From contig CANQYW010000010.1 in assembly GCA_947628185.1 (NCBI GenBank), positions 1-51,840 of the forward strand: 51,840 bases of DNA, written 5' to 3'. This document shows, piece by piece, positions 43,426 to 51,840 of the stretch; the first letter of the stretch is position 1, and every line of letters begins with the position of its first letter. The stretch is from an uncultured Oscillospiraceae bacterium. Lineage in GTDB: Bacteria > Bacillota > Clostridia > Oscillospirales > Oscillospiraceae. The notes beneath the pieces are model-generated. The model was given only the letters and a program-made list of their open reading frames with translations, had not been told where the DNA came from and made no database searches. Position numbers and translations under genes: made by a program.

Positions 43426-46400
43426 GTGCTGCGACTTATCCTTGGGCGGGCCGGCAGCGGCAAGACCTCATACCTTTTGAGCGAGATAAAGAGCCGGGCG
43501 GAACGGGGCCTTGAGGGGAACATCCTCATAGTCCCGGAGCAGTACTCCCACGACTGCGAGAGGGCCCTCGCCGCCATGGGCGACGATATGTGCCTATACT
43601 GCGAGGTGCTGAGTTTCACGCGCCTCGCCACACGTGTGTTTGCCGAGACCGGGGGATTGGGGGAGAAGACCCTCGATAACGGCGGCAGAGTGCTGGCCAT
43701 GGGCCTTGCGGCGATGAACGTGAGCTCCGCCCTGCGGGTCTACAACGTGGGGGGCCGGAGGCCGGACTTCCTGCCGAACCTCATAACCGCCTATGACGAG
43801 CTGCGGGCCGCCGGGGCGGCAACGGAGGACATAGCCCGGGCCGCCGAGTCCGCCGGGGGGGCCTTCGGGCGAAAGCTCCAGGACCTGACGCTCATCTTCG
43901 AGGCATACGACGCCGTAAAGGAGCGCAGCGGCGTGGACGCCCGGGACCGCCTCACGCGCCTTGCCGGGGACATTGGCCGCAGCCGGATAGCCCAGGGCGG
44001 GGCCATATTCATTGACGGTTTCACCGACTTCACGAACCAGGAGTTCGACGTCATATTGGAGCTCCTGCGCTGCGGCGCGGACATAACAGTGGCGCTCACC
44101 ATGGGGAGCCTCGCGGACACGGAGCTCCTATTTAGGGCGAGCGTCACCACAGCGAGACGTCTCCTGGCCCGGGCCTCCGAGCTCCACATAAAGGCCGAGA
44201 CGGTCTACAGGAGACGACATGAGGACGCCAAAGCGCCGGAGCTCTCGTACCTTGAGTCGGCGCTCTTTGACTACTCAGCGCCCCCCTTTGATGGGGAGTG
44301 CTCCGCCGTCACTGTCGTTGCGGCCTCGGACATACCCGAGGAGTGTTCCGCCGCCGCCGCGCGGGTATTAGAGCTCGTCCGGGGCGGGGCCAGGTTCAGG
44401 GACATAGCCGTCGTCTCCCCAAACTGGGGAAACTATGAGTCCATCTTGGAGGGCGTATTCCGCCGTTACGGCGTGCCAGTGTCCCAGACGGAGAAACGGG
44501 AGATACTGGAGCGGCCCGTGATGGCCCTCGTCACGGCGGCGCTTGACATAATATTAAATAACTGGGATTATGTTAATGTATTTAAGTACCTCAAGACGAA
44601 CCTTGCGGGGATAGAGCCGGAGGAGCGGGACGAACTTGAAAACTACGTCCTCAAGTGGAACATCCGGGGCGAGGCGATGTGGTCGAGGGAGTGGACCATG
44701 CACCCCGGCGGCTACACGGAGGAGATGACGGAGCGGGAGAGCGGGGAGCTTGAGAGGATAAACGCCCTGAGGGCGCGGATATCCGCTCCAATACTGACCC
44801 TCTCCCGGAGGATGGCCCGGGGCGAGGCGGCCATTGAGAAGTTGCGGGCGCTCTACGGCTTTTTGGAGGAGATAGGGCTCTACGGCATCCTCGCCGGGAA
44901 ACGCCGGGAGCTGGCCTCCCGTGGGATGGGTGAGCTGGCGGAGGAGTACCGGCAGCTCTGGGACATACTCATCGGGGCCATGCAGCAGTTTGCGGACATA
45001 TGCGGCGAGACGCCCGTGGAGCGGGAGGAGTTTTTGCGGCTATTGAAACTCGTGCTCTCCCAGTATAAGGTGGGCGCCATACCCACGGCGTTAGATAGCG
45101 TCCGGGCGGGGGACATGACGAGGATCCGGGCCCGGGGGATAAAGCACCTAATCATCCTGGGGGCCACGGACTCAGCCCTCCCCCCCAGGGACCAGGGCGG
45201 CGGGATATTCACCGAGAGCGAGCGGCAGGAACTGCGGGACCTGGGCATTGAGGTGACGGACGGCAGAGAGGACGACACGGGCCGGGAGCTCTCGGCTGTC
45301 TACGCCTCCCTCACAGTCCCGGAGGAGAGCATAATGTTCTCATACCCCGCCGGGGAGCGGCGGTCCTATATAGTGACGCGAATAATGAAACTCCTCTCCA
45401 TCGGGGAGCGCGCGCCCGGCGAGGAGATATACGCCGCCGCGCCGGGACCATGCTTTGAGCTGGCCGTCACCGGGGAGGGTCCCCTGGCCCAGGCCGCGAG
45501 GCGGTATTTTGAGGGCCGCGACGGAGATGGGGAGCGGCTGCGCTCCATCCTCGCGGCGGCGGACGTGCCCCGGGGGAGGCTCGCGGCCCTCACAAGTGAA
45601 AAACTCTACGGCAGGAAACCCCGCCTCTCGGCCTCCAGGATAGACATGTACTACTCCTGCCGGTTCGCGTACTTCCTCCGTTACGGCCTCCGCGCCGCCC
45701 CGAGGCGCGAGGCCGCCCTGGACGCCCCTGAGTCCGGCACCTTTATGCACTTCATCCTGGAGCGCTCGGTCCGGGAGATAGAGGCGAGGGGCGGTTTCGG
45801 GAACGTCCCGGAGGCGGAGGTCCGGGCGCTCACCCGGGACTTTGTGGAGGAGTACGCCCTGCGGCGCTTGGGGGGCATAGAGAATAAGCCCGGCAGGTTT
45901 AAGTACCTCTTTGGCCGCCTCGCGGAGGCGGCGGAGAAGGTGGTGCTCAACATGTGCGAGGAGCTGCGGGACTCGGACTTCCGCCCGCTGGACTTCGAGC
46001 TACGTTTCTCCCCCGATGGGGAACTCCCGCCGGTGGAGGTCCGGGACGGGGAAGCCGCCGCCTCCGTTATGGGCATCGTGGACAGGGTGGACGGCTATGT
46101 GAAGGACGGAAAGCTCTATCTCCGGGTGGTGGACTACAAGACAGGAAAGAAGGCCCTGAATCTGGGGGACATATGGTACGGCATCGGACTACAGATGCTC
46201 ATCTACCTCTTCGCCCTGGAGCGGGAGGGGAGTGAGAGGTACGGGCGCAGCATCGTGCCGGCGGGCGTCCTCTACGCTCCAGCGAGGGACGAGATAGTCC
46301 GCAGCGACAGGGACTTAGAGGGGGAGGAGCTTGAGAAGGAGCGCCGGAAACTTCTAAAGTACAGCGGCCTCATCCTGGCGGACCCCGAGATAATCGAGGC

Positions 46401-46722
46401 CATGGATCACGGCCACCGGGGGAAACTCCCGGTGCAGGTCACGTCCTCCGGGGACATAAAGGGCAGCGCGGCGGACGCCGAGAGGCTTGGAAAGCTCGCA
46501 AGGACCGTGGACAGGCTCATAACCGAGATGGTCCGCAGCCTAAAGGACGGGTCCGTGGCGGCGAACCCATACTACCGGGGACTGCTGGACACCGCCTGCG
46601 CCCGGTGCAGGTACTTCGAGGCATGCAGATTCACAGACGGGCACTCCGGGGAGAGGTTCCGTAGACTCTCCAACCTCAAGGCGTCGGAATTTTGGGATCT
46701 GGTGGAGGAGGCGGCAAAATGA
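43426..46722 (+). CDS. addB: ATP-dependent nuclease subunit AddB
   Basis: A 1098-residue protein starting at GTG 43426 after AAGGGGGG. Walker A GRAGSGKT is at 7-14. The C-terminal RecB-type nuclease motif is VVDYKTGK, at about residue 903. Four cysteines, C745, C1058, C1061 and C1067, have the x2 and x5 spacing of the AddB iron-sulfur staple that holds the nuclease domain. With AddA it processes double-strand ends for RecA loading. addA overlaps by 4 bp. Confidence 0.95.
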   Translation: MLRLILGRAGSGKTSYLLSEIKSRAERGLEGNILIVPEQYSHDCERALAAMGDDMCLYCEVLSFTRLATRVFAETGGLGEKTLDNGGRVLAMGLAAMNVSSALRVYNVGGRRPDFLPNLITAYDELRAAGAATEDIARAAESAGGAFGRKLQDLTLIFEAYDAVKERSGVDARDRLTRLAGDIGRSRIAQGGAIFIDGFTDFTNQEFDVILELLRCGADITVALTMGSLADTELLFRASVTTARRLLARASELHIKAETVYRRRHEDAKAPELSYLESALFDYSAPPFDGECSAVTVVAASDIPEECSAAAARVLELVRGGARFRDIAVVSPNWGNYESILEGVFRRYGVPVSQTEKREILERPVMALVTAALDIILNNWDYVNVFKYLKTNLAGIEPEERDELENYVLKWNIRGEAMWSREWTMHPGGYTEEMTERESGELERINALRARISAPILTLSRRMARGEAAIEKLRALYGFLEEIGLYGILAGKRRELASRGMGELAEEYRQLWDILIGAMQQFADICGETPVEREEFLRLLKLVLSQYKVGAIPTALDSVRAGDMTRIRARGIKHLIILGATDSALPPRDQGGGIFTESERQELRDLGIEVTDGREDDTGRELSAVYASLTVPEESIMFSYPAGERRSYIVTRIMKLLSIGERAPGEEIYAAAPGPCFELAVTGEGPLAQAARRYFEGRDGDGERLRSILAAADVPRGRLAALTSEKLYGRKPRLSASRIDMYYSCRFAYFLRYGLRAAPRREAALDAPESGTFMHFILERSVREIEARGGFGNVPEAEVRALTRDFVEEYALRRLGGIENKPGRFKYLFGRLAEAAEKVVLNMCEELRDSDFRPLDFELRFSPDGELPPVEVRDGEAAASVMGIVDRVDGYVKDGKLYLRVVDYKTGKKALNLGDIWYGIGLQMLIYLFALEREGSERYGRSIVPAGVLYAPARDEIVRSDRDLEGEELEKERRKLLKYSGLILADPEIIEAMDHGHRGKLPVQVTSSGDIKGSAADAERLGKLARTVDRLITEMVRSLKDGSVAANPYYRGLLDTACARCRYFEACRFTDGHSGERFRRLSNLKASEFWDLVEEAAK

Positions 46723-49700
46723 GCGAGATAAAACTGACACCCCAGCAGAGGCTGGTGGTGGAGAACACCGGCGGGGAGCTCTTAGTTTCCGCCGCCGCCG
46801 GCAGCGGCAAGACGCGGGTGCTGGTGGAGCGGCTCCTCCGCAAAATAGACGCCGGGGCGGACATAGACGAATTTCTCATAATAACGTACACCAACGCCGC
46901 GGCGGCGGAGCTCCGGGGGAAGATACTCGACGCCATATACGAGCGCATAGCCCGGGACCCCTTGAATCAGCGTCTGCGCCGGGAGGCGGCGTTGGCGGGT
47001 CGGGCGGAGATAGAGACCATCCACAGTTTCTGCGCCAAACTCATCCGGGAGAACTCCCAGAGTTTAGACCTGCCGCCGGATTTTCGCGTGGCGGACGAGC
47101 CCGAGAGCCGCGTACTGCGGGCAAACGCCCTCCAGGAGCTGTTGGAGGAGCAGTACGCCGCCGGGGACCCGGGGTTCCTGGCCCTGGCGGACACCATGGG
47201 GGCCGGGCGGGACGACTCCGCCCTGGAGGACGTAATATTGGAGACCCACGGGAAACTCATGAGCCACCTGGACCCGGAAAAGTGGGTGGAGGAGCGGCTA
47301 AGGGACCTCGCCCTCGAGGGCGTGACGGACGCCGCCGAGACGCCCTGGGGTCAGGTCATAATCGGCAGGGCCCGCCGCACCGCCGCCTTCTGGCGGGAGA
47401 GCATGGGGGAGCTCGTGGATATGGCCGCCTCCGACCCCGCCCTCAATAAGGGGTACGGCGCCAGCCTCACCGCCACCCGGGACTCCATCGCCGCCTTTGA
47501 GGCGGCCCTCGATGAGGGCTGGGACAGCGCGAGGGCCCACGCCAACATAGCCTTCCCCAAGGGGCGTATCTCGGGCTACGAGGACGTGAAGGCCCGGCGC
47601 ACCCGCTGTAAGGCGGAGCTTGAGAAGGTGGCGAAACTATTCTGGGACAGCTCGGAGCGGGCCCTCCGGGACATGCGGGCCGTGGCGCCCGCGATGTCGG
47701 CGCTCCTCAAACTCGTCCTCGCCTTTGATAGGCGCTACGGGGCTGTGAAACGCCGCCGTGGCGTCATCGACTTCTCCGACCAGGAGCACATGGCCCTGAG
47801 ACTCTTGGTGGACCAGGGGAGCGGCGAGCCCACCGGGACTGCCCGGGAGGTCTCCCGCAGGTTCCGGGAGATAATGGTGGATGAGTACCAGGACGTAAAC
47901 GAGATCCAGGAGCGTATATTCTCCGCCATATCCCGGGAGGGGAGGAATATATTCACTGTCGGGGACGTGAAGCAGTCCATTTACCGTTTTAGGCTCGCGG
48001 ACCCCACAATATTCTTAAGGAAATATAGAAGGTTCCCGGACGCCGAGAATGCCGAAGATGGGGAGCCCCGAAAGCTCATACTCTCCCGAAACTTCCGCTC
48101 GAGGGCGGGGATCCTTGAGGCCGTGAACTTCGTATTCAAAAACCTCATGTGCAGGGAGCTGGGGGAGATGGAGTACACCCCCAGGGAGTACCTGTACCCC
48201 GGGGCCGAATACCCCGACTCCCCTGAGCCGCCGGTGGAGCTCGACGTCCTTGACCTCTCCTCCGGCGACGAGGAGACCGAGGAGGGGAAGATGCTCTCGG
48301 AGGCCCGTTTCGCCGCCAGGCGCATTAAGGAGCTCGTGGGCAGTATGCGTGTCTCGGACGGGGCCGGGGGCACGAGGCTGCTTAAATATTCCGACGTGGC
48401 CGTGCTCTCCCGCTCGGTCCGGGGGATACTCCCGGACTGGCAGGCGGCCTTCGTCTTGGAGGGGGTGCCCCTGGCGGCGGACCAGCCCTCGGACTTCTTC
48501 GCCGAGCAGGAGATAACCCTCACAATGTCACTCCTCGCCATAATAGATAATCCGAGGCAGGACATACCGCTCATCTCCGTCCTCAGGAGCCCCATATTCG
48601 GTTTCACCTCCGAGGAGCTTGCAAATATCCGGCTCAGCGACAGGAAGGGGGACTTCTACAGCGCCCTCTGCGCCGCCGCCGGCGAGAACGAGAAGTGCGC
48701 GGCGTTTTTGGAGAAACTGCGGGGATTCAGACGCGCCGCCCCGGACATGACTGCCAATGAGCTCATGTGGCACATCGCCGCCGAGACGGACCTCATGGCC
48801 GTCGTCGGGGCCATGCCGGGGGGCGCGAGACGCCGGGAGAACCTCATGCTCCTCTTTGAGTACGCCGCGAAATTCGAGAGCGCGGGTTATAGGGGGCTAT
48901 TTGGCTTCGTGAGCCACATGCGCCGGTTGCAGGAGCTGGGCAGTCTGCCGGAGGGCCCCAGCCGCAGCCAGGAGAACGCGGTGACGCTCATGAGCATCCA
49001 CAAGTCAAAGGGGTTGGAGTTCCCGCTCGTTATATTGGCGGGACTTGTGAAGAGGTTCAACACGGAGGACGCGAGAAAGCGCCTCCTCATCCACCCGGAC
49101 TTGGGCCCGGGACCTAAGTACACCGACGTGGAGCGGGGGATAGAGTACCCCACCCTCGCCCGCAGGGCCGTGGCGGAGAGGATAAGGGAGGAGTCCATGT
49201 CGGAGGAACTGAGGGTCCTGTACGTCGCCATGACCAGGGCCCGGGAGAAACTAATAATGCTCGCCACCTACCGGGACGCGGAGAAGGATCTCTCAAAACT
49301 CCAGGGGACGCCCCTGCCGGTGCCCCCCGGGGTGTCAACAGCCGTCTCCACAATGGCCGAGTGGATAATGATGGCGGCCCTGAGGCGTCCGGAGAGCGGC
49401 GCTATACGCTTTGGCGCACCCAATGTCCCCTGTGATACCGAGGGCCCCGCCTGGGACGTTCGCCGCGTGGAGGTGAGGCCGGGGGGAGAAGGGGCCGCCG
49501 AGAGTACATCCCACACCGGGCCCCGGGAGACGCAGGAGATCCCACCGGAGCTCGCCAAGGCGCTTGCGTTTAAATATCCATATATGGGGAGGGTGTCCAT
49601 GCCCTCCAAGCTCACCGCCACGGAGCTCAAGGGCACATTTAAGACCCAGGAGGCGGCGGAGGAGGCGGAGCCCCTCCCGGGCCCCCGCGACGACCACCCG

Positions 49701-50246
49701 CCCTACGTCCCGGCCTTCATGGAGGGCCGCCGGGGGCTCACCCCGGCCCAGCGGGGCACCGCCGTACACACGGTGATGCAGTTTGCGGACTTTGAGAAGT
49801 GCCGCACCGCCGAGGGGGCGGCGGGGGAGATAGAGCGCCTTCGGGCCCTCGGCACGATAACCGGCGAGGAGGCCCGGGCCGTGCGCCCGGAGGTCATATC
49901 CCGGTTCTTTGCCGGCCCCACAGGGAGACTCATATTGGAGGCCCGGGACGTCCGCCGGGAGCTCAAATTTTCCCTCCTTGTGGACTCCGGCGAGATCCCG
50001 GGCTACGAGCCCGGGGAGCGGATACTCCTCCAGGGCGTGGTGGACTGCTGCGTCCAGGAGGATGGGGAGCTGACGGTCATCGACTTTAAGACGGACTACG
50101 TCACCCCCGAAACCGTGGCGGAGCGGGCCGCCTTCTACGCGGGGCAGGTGGAGACCTACGCCCTCGCCATGGAGCGGATACTCAAAATGCCGGTCCGCCG
50201 GAGGATACTCTCCTTCCTCACAGCCGGCGTGGACGTGGAGGTGTGA
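46719..50246 (+). CDS. addA: ATP-dependent helicase/nuclease subunit AddA
   Basis: An 1175-residue UvrD-type helicase with a C-terminal RecB-family nuclease. ATG 46719 overlaps the addB stop (ATGA). Walker A AAAGSGKT is near 25-32, Walker B VDEYQDVNEIQ near 387-397, and a helicase motif HKSKGLEFPLVI near 761-772. The nuclease motif VIDFKTDYV lies at about 1121-1129, with the upstream LQGVVDCC. All catalytic parts look intact. No clear terminator follows; rpmE has its own promoter. Confidence 0.96.
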   Translation: MSEIKLTPQQRLVVENTGGELLVSAAAGSGKTRVLVERLLRKIDAGADIDEFLIITYTNAAAAELRGKILDAIYERIARDPLNQRLRREAALAGRAEIETIHSFCAKLIRENSQSLDLPPDFRVADEPESRVLRANALQELLEEQYAAGDPGFLALADTMGAGRDDSALEDVILETHGKLMSHLDPEKWVEERLRDLALEGVTDAAETPWGQVIIGRARRTAAFWRESMGELVDMAASDPALNKGYGASLTATRDSIAAFEAALDEGWDSARAHANIAFPKGRISGYEDVKARRTRCKAELEKVAKLFWDSSERALRDMRAVAPAMSALLKLVLAFDRRYGAVKRRRGVIDFSDQEHMALRLLVDQGSGEPTGTAREVSRRFREIMVDEYQDVNEIQERIFSAISREGRNIFTVGDVKQSIYRFRLADPTIFLRKYRRFPDAENAEDGEPRKLILSRNFRSRAGILEAVNFVFKNLMCRELGEMEYTPREYLYPGAEYPDSPEPPVELDVLDLSSGDEETEEGKMLSEARFAARRIKELVGSMRVSDGAGGTRLLKYSDVAVLSRSVRGILPDWQAAFVLEGVPLAADQPSDFFAEQEITLTMSLLAIIDNPRQDIPLISVLRSPIFGFTSEELANIRLSDRKGDFYSALCAAAGENEKCAAFLEKLRGFRRAAPDMTANELMWHIAAETDLMAVVGAMPGGARRRENLMLLFEYAAKFESAGYRGLFGFVSHMRRLQELGSLPEGPSRSQENAVTLMSIHKSKGLEFPLVILAGLVKRFNTEDARKRLLIHPDLGPGPKYTDVERGIEYPTLARRAVAERIREESMSEELRVLYVAMTRAREKLIMLATYRDAEKDLSKLQGTPLPVPPGVSTAVSTMAEWIMMAALRRPESGAIRFGAPNVPCDTEGPAWDVRRVEVRPGGEGAAESTSHTGPRETQEIPPELAKALAFKYPYMGRVSMPSKLTATELKGTFKTQEAAEEAEPLPGPRDDHPPYVPAFMEGRRGLTPAQRGTAVHTVMQFADFEKCRTAEGAAGEIERLRALGTITGEEARAVRPEVISRFFAGPTGRLILEARDVRRELKFSLLVDSGEIPGYEPGERILLQGVVDCCVQEDGELTVIDFKTDYVTPETVAERAAFYAGQVETYALAMERILKMPVRRRILSFLTAGVDVEV

Positions 50247-50287
50247 GCTCATGGGGAGAAAATCTCTGGGACTACTTTAAAAAACAG

Positions 50288-50316
50288 TTGACATAGCGCC
50301 CTAAACGTGATAGAAT
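50288..50316 (+). promoter_or_regulatory. rpmE promoter
   Basis: Consensus TTGACA (50288-50293), a 17-base spacer, TAGAAT (50311-50316) and TG at 50308-50309. This is among the strongest promoters in the window. Confidence 0.88.
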
Positions 50317-50353
50317 TCACTGTACGCGATTAAAGACGAAAGAGGTGAACGCA

Positions 50354-50554
50354 ATGAAGGAAGGTATCCATCCTAAGTACGGACAGACCACGATCAGGTG
50401 CGCCTGCGGCGAGGTCATCGAGACCGGCAGTACGAGGAGTGACATTAAGGTCGAGATCTGCTCAAAGTGCCACCCCTTTTATACCGGCAAGCAGAAGCTG
50501 GTAGACACCAGCGGACGTGTCGATAAGTTCAACAAAAAGTTCGGACTTAAATAA
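50354..50554 (+). CDS. rpmE: Ribosomal protein bL31, zinc-binding type
   Basis: A 66-residue protein; ATG 50354 follows GAGGTG at a good distance (an in-frame GTG at 50345 overlaps that site). C16-x-C18 and C36-x2-C39 make it the zinc-containing C+ form. It is part of the 50S central protuberance and intersubunit bridge. Single-gene unit with its own promoter and terminator. C+ forms are commonly paired with a zinc-free paralogue elsewhere in genomes; none is seen here. Confidence 0.96.
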   Translation: MKEGIHPKYGQTTIRCACGEVIETGSTRSDIKVEICSKCHPFYTGKQKLVDTSGRVDKFNKKFGLK

Positions 50555-50601
50555 GGATATCCCCGCGGCGTGTCTGCCGCAATCCCAAAACCTAAGAAAA
50601 T

Positions 50602-50636
50602 CGGCCGCAACGGAAGTCGCTGCGGCCGGTTTTTTT
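50602..50636 (+). terminator. rpmE terminator
   Basis: An 8-bp GC stem (50602-50609 with 50621-50628, 11-base loop) followed by seven T residues at 50630-50636. It overlaps the stop codon of the SLH gene on the other strand and may act there too. Confidence 0.88.
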
Positions 50637-51615
50637 ATCTACTTAGCCATCCGAGGAGCGAGTCCTGGGAACGGCTCTCCATGACCGTCATGGCGGCGGA
50701 GAGCATCTGGGCGGCGTCGGCGCGGGTGACGGCTGCGGAGGAGACGCCGGCCTCCACGCCGCTTATGATGTCGCAGGAGGAGAGGTTGAGGCTCGCCTGG
50801 TACGCCCAGGCCGGGGCGGCGGGCTCCTGGATGTCCACTGAGACGTCCGTGATGCCCAGGGTGTTATTTAGCATGACTGCGGCCTCGGCGAAGGTTATGG
50901 AGTCGTTGGGGGAGAAGACCACACGCCCGTCGGAGAGGGCGCGGCCTGAGATTATGCTGTCCATGAGGGCCGTGGTGACGTATGGTTTCTGCCAATCGGG
51001 GATGAGGTTGTCGTCATAGAACCCGGTGCGGGTGATGCCGGAGAGCAGTTCCGTGCCACTCATCTTGAGGCACATCACCAGGAATTCGCCCCGGGTCACC
51101 GGTGTGGCGGGGCGGAAGAGGTACTCCCCGCCCACCTGTTCGCCAACGAAGACCCCGTTCTCCGCCAGGGCCGTGGCGGCGTATGCGGCGGGACTGTCGG
51201 ACATGTCGGAGTAGGTGACAGTGGTGGACTGCTTTTTTATCTTCACGGTGACGGTGGCCGCGTTTGATTTGTTGCCGAGGCTGTCGGTGGCCGCGTAGGT
51301 GAAGGAGTCGGAGCCCTTCTTGCCCTGGGCGGGGGTGTAGGTGAACTGGTCGCCGTCGATCTCCACGGTCCCCTTCTTGGGCGGCCTTTCTATGGAGTAG
51401 GTGACGGCGTCGCCCTCCGGGTCGAGGCAGGAGAACCGGTCCGTCACAGGCACGGACCTATAGGTGGTGAGCTCTATGCTCTCCGCCACGGGGGCGGAGT
51501 TGAGGCTGGCGGATGGGGAGATATACCCCGTGGCGGCGGCGCCGGCGGGCGCGAGGGCGGCTGTCAGAGAAAAAAGAGCCGCGGCCGCGGCCAGGCGAAT
51601 TTTGGATTTCTTCAT
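50635..51615 (-). CDS. Exported SLH-domain protein with an Ig-like domain
   Basis: A 326-residue protein; ATG 51615 is chosen for the strong AAAGGAGGT just upstream, even though the frame is open further. Residues 1-27 are a signal peptide. Residues ~42-125 form a cadherin/Big_9-like beta-sandwich (LDPEGDAVTYSIERPPKKG, FTYAATDSLGNKS). Three SLH repeats follow from about 133 to the end, each with a degenerate form of the TRAE motif (TRGE, TFAE, TRAD). SLH domains bind pyruvylated wall polysaccharide, which the CsaB fusion in this window could make. It is small for an S-layer protein and has no obvious enzymatic domain. Confidence 0.9.
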   Translation of the reverse strand: MKKSKIRLAAAAALFSLTAALAPAGAAATGYISPSASLNSAPVAESIELTTYRSVPVTDRFSCLDPEGDAVTYSIERPPKKGTVEIDGDQFTYTPAQGKKGSDSFTYAATDSLGNKSNAATVTVKIKKQSTTVTYSDMSDSPAAYAATALAENGVFVGEQVGGEYLFRPATPVTRGEFLVMCLKMSGTELLSGITRTGFYDDNLIPDWQKPYVTTALMDSIISGRALSDGRVVFSPNDSITFAEAAVMLNNTLGITDVSVDIQEPAAPAWAYQASLNLSSCDIISGVEAGVSSAAVTRADAAQMLSAAMTVMESRSQDSLLGWLSR

Positions 51616-51712
51616 GTTTTGACCTCCTTTTGCCATTAGTCTTGCTATGTGGGGTGGAAAATATACCGTTTTGCCCAGGTAATTTTGATGAGCAAAAAAT
51701 TTAAAATAAATG

Positions 51713-51742
51713 TTGACAAATGAGGGGTACATTTAGTATAAT
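51713..51742 (+). promoter_or_regulatory. tRNA-Val promoter
   Basis: TTGACA (51713-51718), an 18-base spacer and TATAAT (51737-51742), 21 bp before the tRNA. Confidence 0.85.
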
Positions 51743-51763
51743 AGCAACTGCCGTTACGGCCAC

Positions 51764-51840
51764 GGGAGTATAGCTCAGCTGGTTAGAGCGCCTGCCTTAC
51801 AAGCAGGAGGTCACAGGTTCGAGCCCTGTTACTCCCACCA
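51764..51840 (+). tRNA. tRNA-Val (anticodon TAC)
   Basis: A 77-base cloverleaf: acceptor GGGAGTA pairs with TACTCCC, D-loop AGCTGGTTAGA, anticodon stem CTGCC/GGCAG-like around loop CTTACAA (anticodon TAC), and T-loop GGTTCGAGCCC. CCA is encoded and is the last three bases of the window. It may be the first of a tRNA cluster continuing beyond the window. Confidence 0.93.

Noticed and set aside
50253-50280. Possible terminator after addA
   Set aside because: Only a four-base stem (GAGA/TCTC) can form and the following A/T stretch is TTTAAAAAA, so the signal is not convincing.
1-51840. Mobile elements, prophage genes, or defence islands
   Set aside because: No transposase, integrase, restriction-modification or toxin-antitoxin signature was seen; addAB is housekeeping recombination, and gene content is otherwise core metabolism and envelope.

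Overview
The window looks like a chromosomal stretch from a GC-rich, spore-forming member of the Clostridia (Firmicutes). The spore-maturation pair spmA/spmB, a clostridial AbrB with a C-terminal zinc hook, the two-subunit GlgC/GlgD pyrophosphorylase, AddAB in place of RecBCD, an LTA-synthase-like enzyme, and CsaB plus an SLH-domain protein all point that way. I cannot name the genus from sequence alone. Coding is dense, no gap exceeds 300 bp, and I saw no insertion sequence, phage gene or CRISPR array. Promoters are strikingly uniform: most carry an extended -10 (TGnTATAAT-like), often with a recognisable -35.

Layout. 1-1757: the tail of an unknown gene, then a four-helix membrane protein and a flavodoxin-fold protein with Fe-S-type and zinc-ribbon cysteines, under their own promoter. 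1822-3478 (minus strand): a membrane-anchored XRE regulator that looks like a one-component sensor, and abrB. 3635-4728: spmA-spmB. 4831-6522: a secreted M3 metallopeptidase. 6584-9609: metY-metA-mscS, with MetA carrying the residue that predicts acetyl-CoA use. 9886-23065: a complete glycogen operon, glgB-glgP-glgC-glgD-glgA, a GH13/GH77 debranching fusion, and pgi. 23168-26527 (minus): xpaC-telA-lemA-like-TPM, an envelope-associated operon. 26622-27884 (minus): obgE, facing a DUF6056-like membrane protein across a symmetric divergent promoter. 29429-36758: a tightly overlapping envelope-polysaccharide operon (murJ, O-antigen-ligase-like polymerase, GT4, two DUF4330 proteins, GT4-CsaB fusion), followed by an M16C peptidase. 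39772-43292 (minus): a polysaccharide deacetylase and an LTA-synthase-like enzyme. 43426-50246: addB-addA. 50354-50554: rpmE. 50635-51615 (minus): an SLH protein. 51764-51840: tRNA-Val.

How the genes fit together. The glycogen operon covers ADP-glucose synthesis (GlgC/D), chain elongation (GlgA), branching (GlgB), phosphorolysis (GlgP), debranching and maltooligosaccharide disproportionation (fusion protein), and entry to glycolysis (Pgi). Phosphoglucomutase is not in the window. The MurJ-to-CsaB operon is best read as a pathway for a pyruvylated secondary cell-wall polymer. The SLH protein near the end is the kind of protein that docks on such a polymer. The two DUF4330 proteins, the membrane-anchored XRE regulator with its ordered operator-like repeats, and the flavoprotein/membrane-protein pair are the parts whose roles are least explained.
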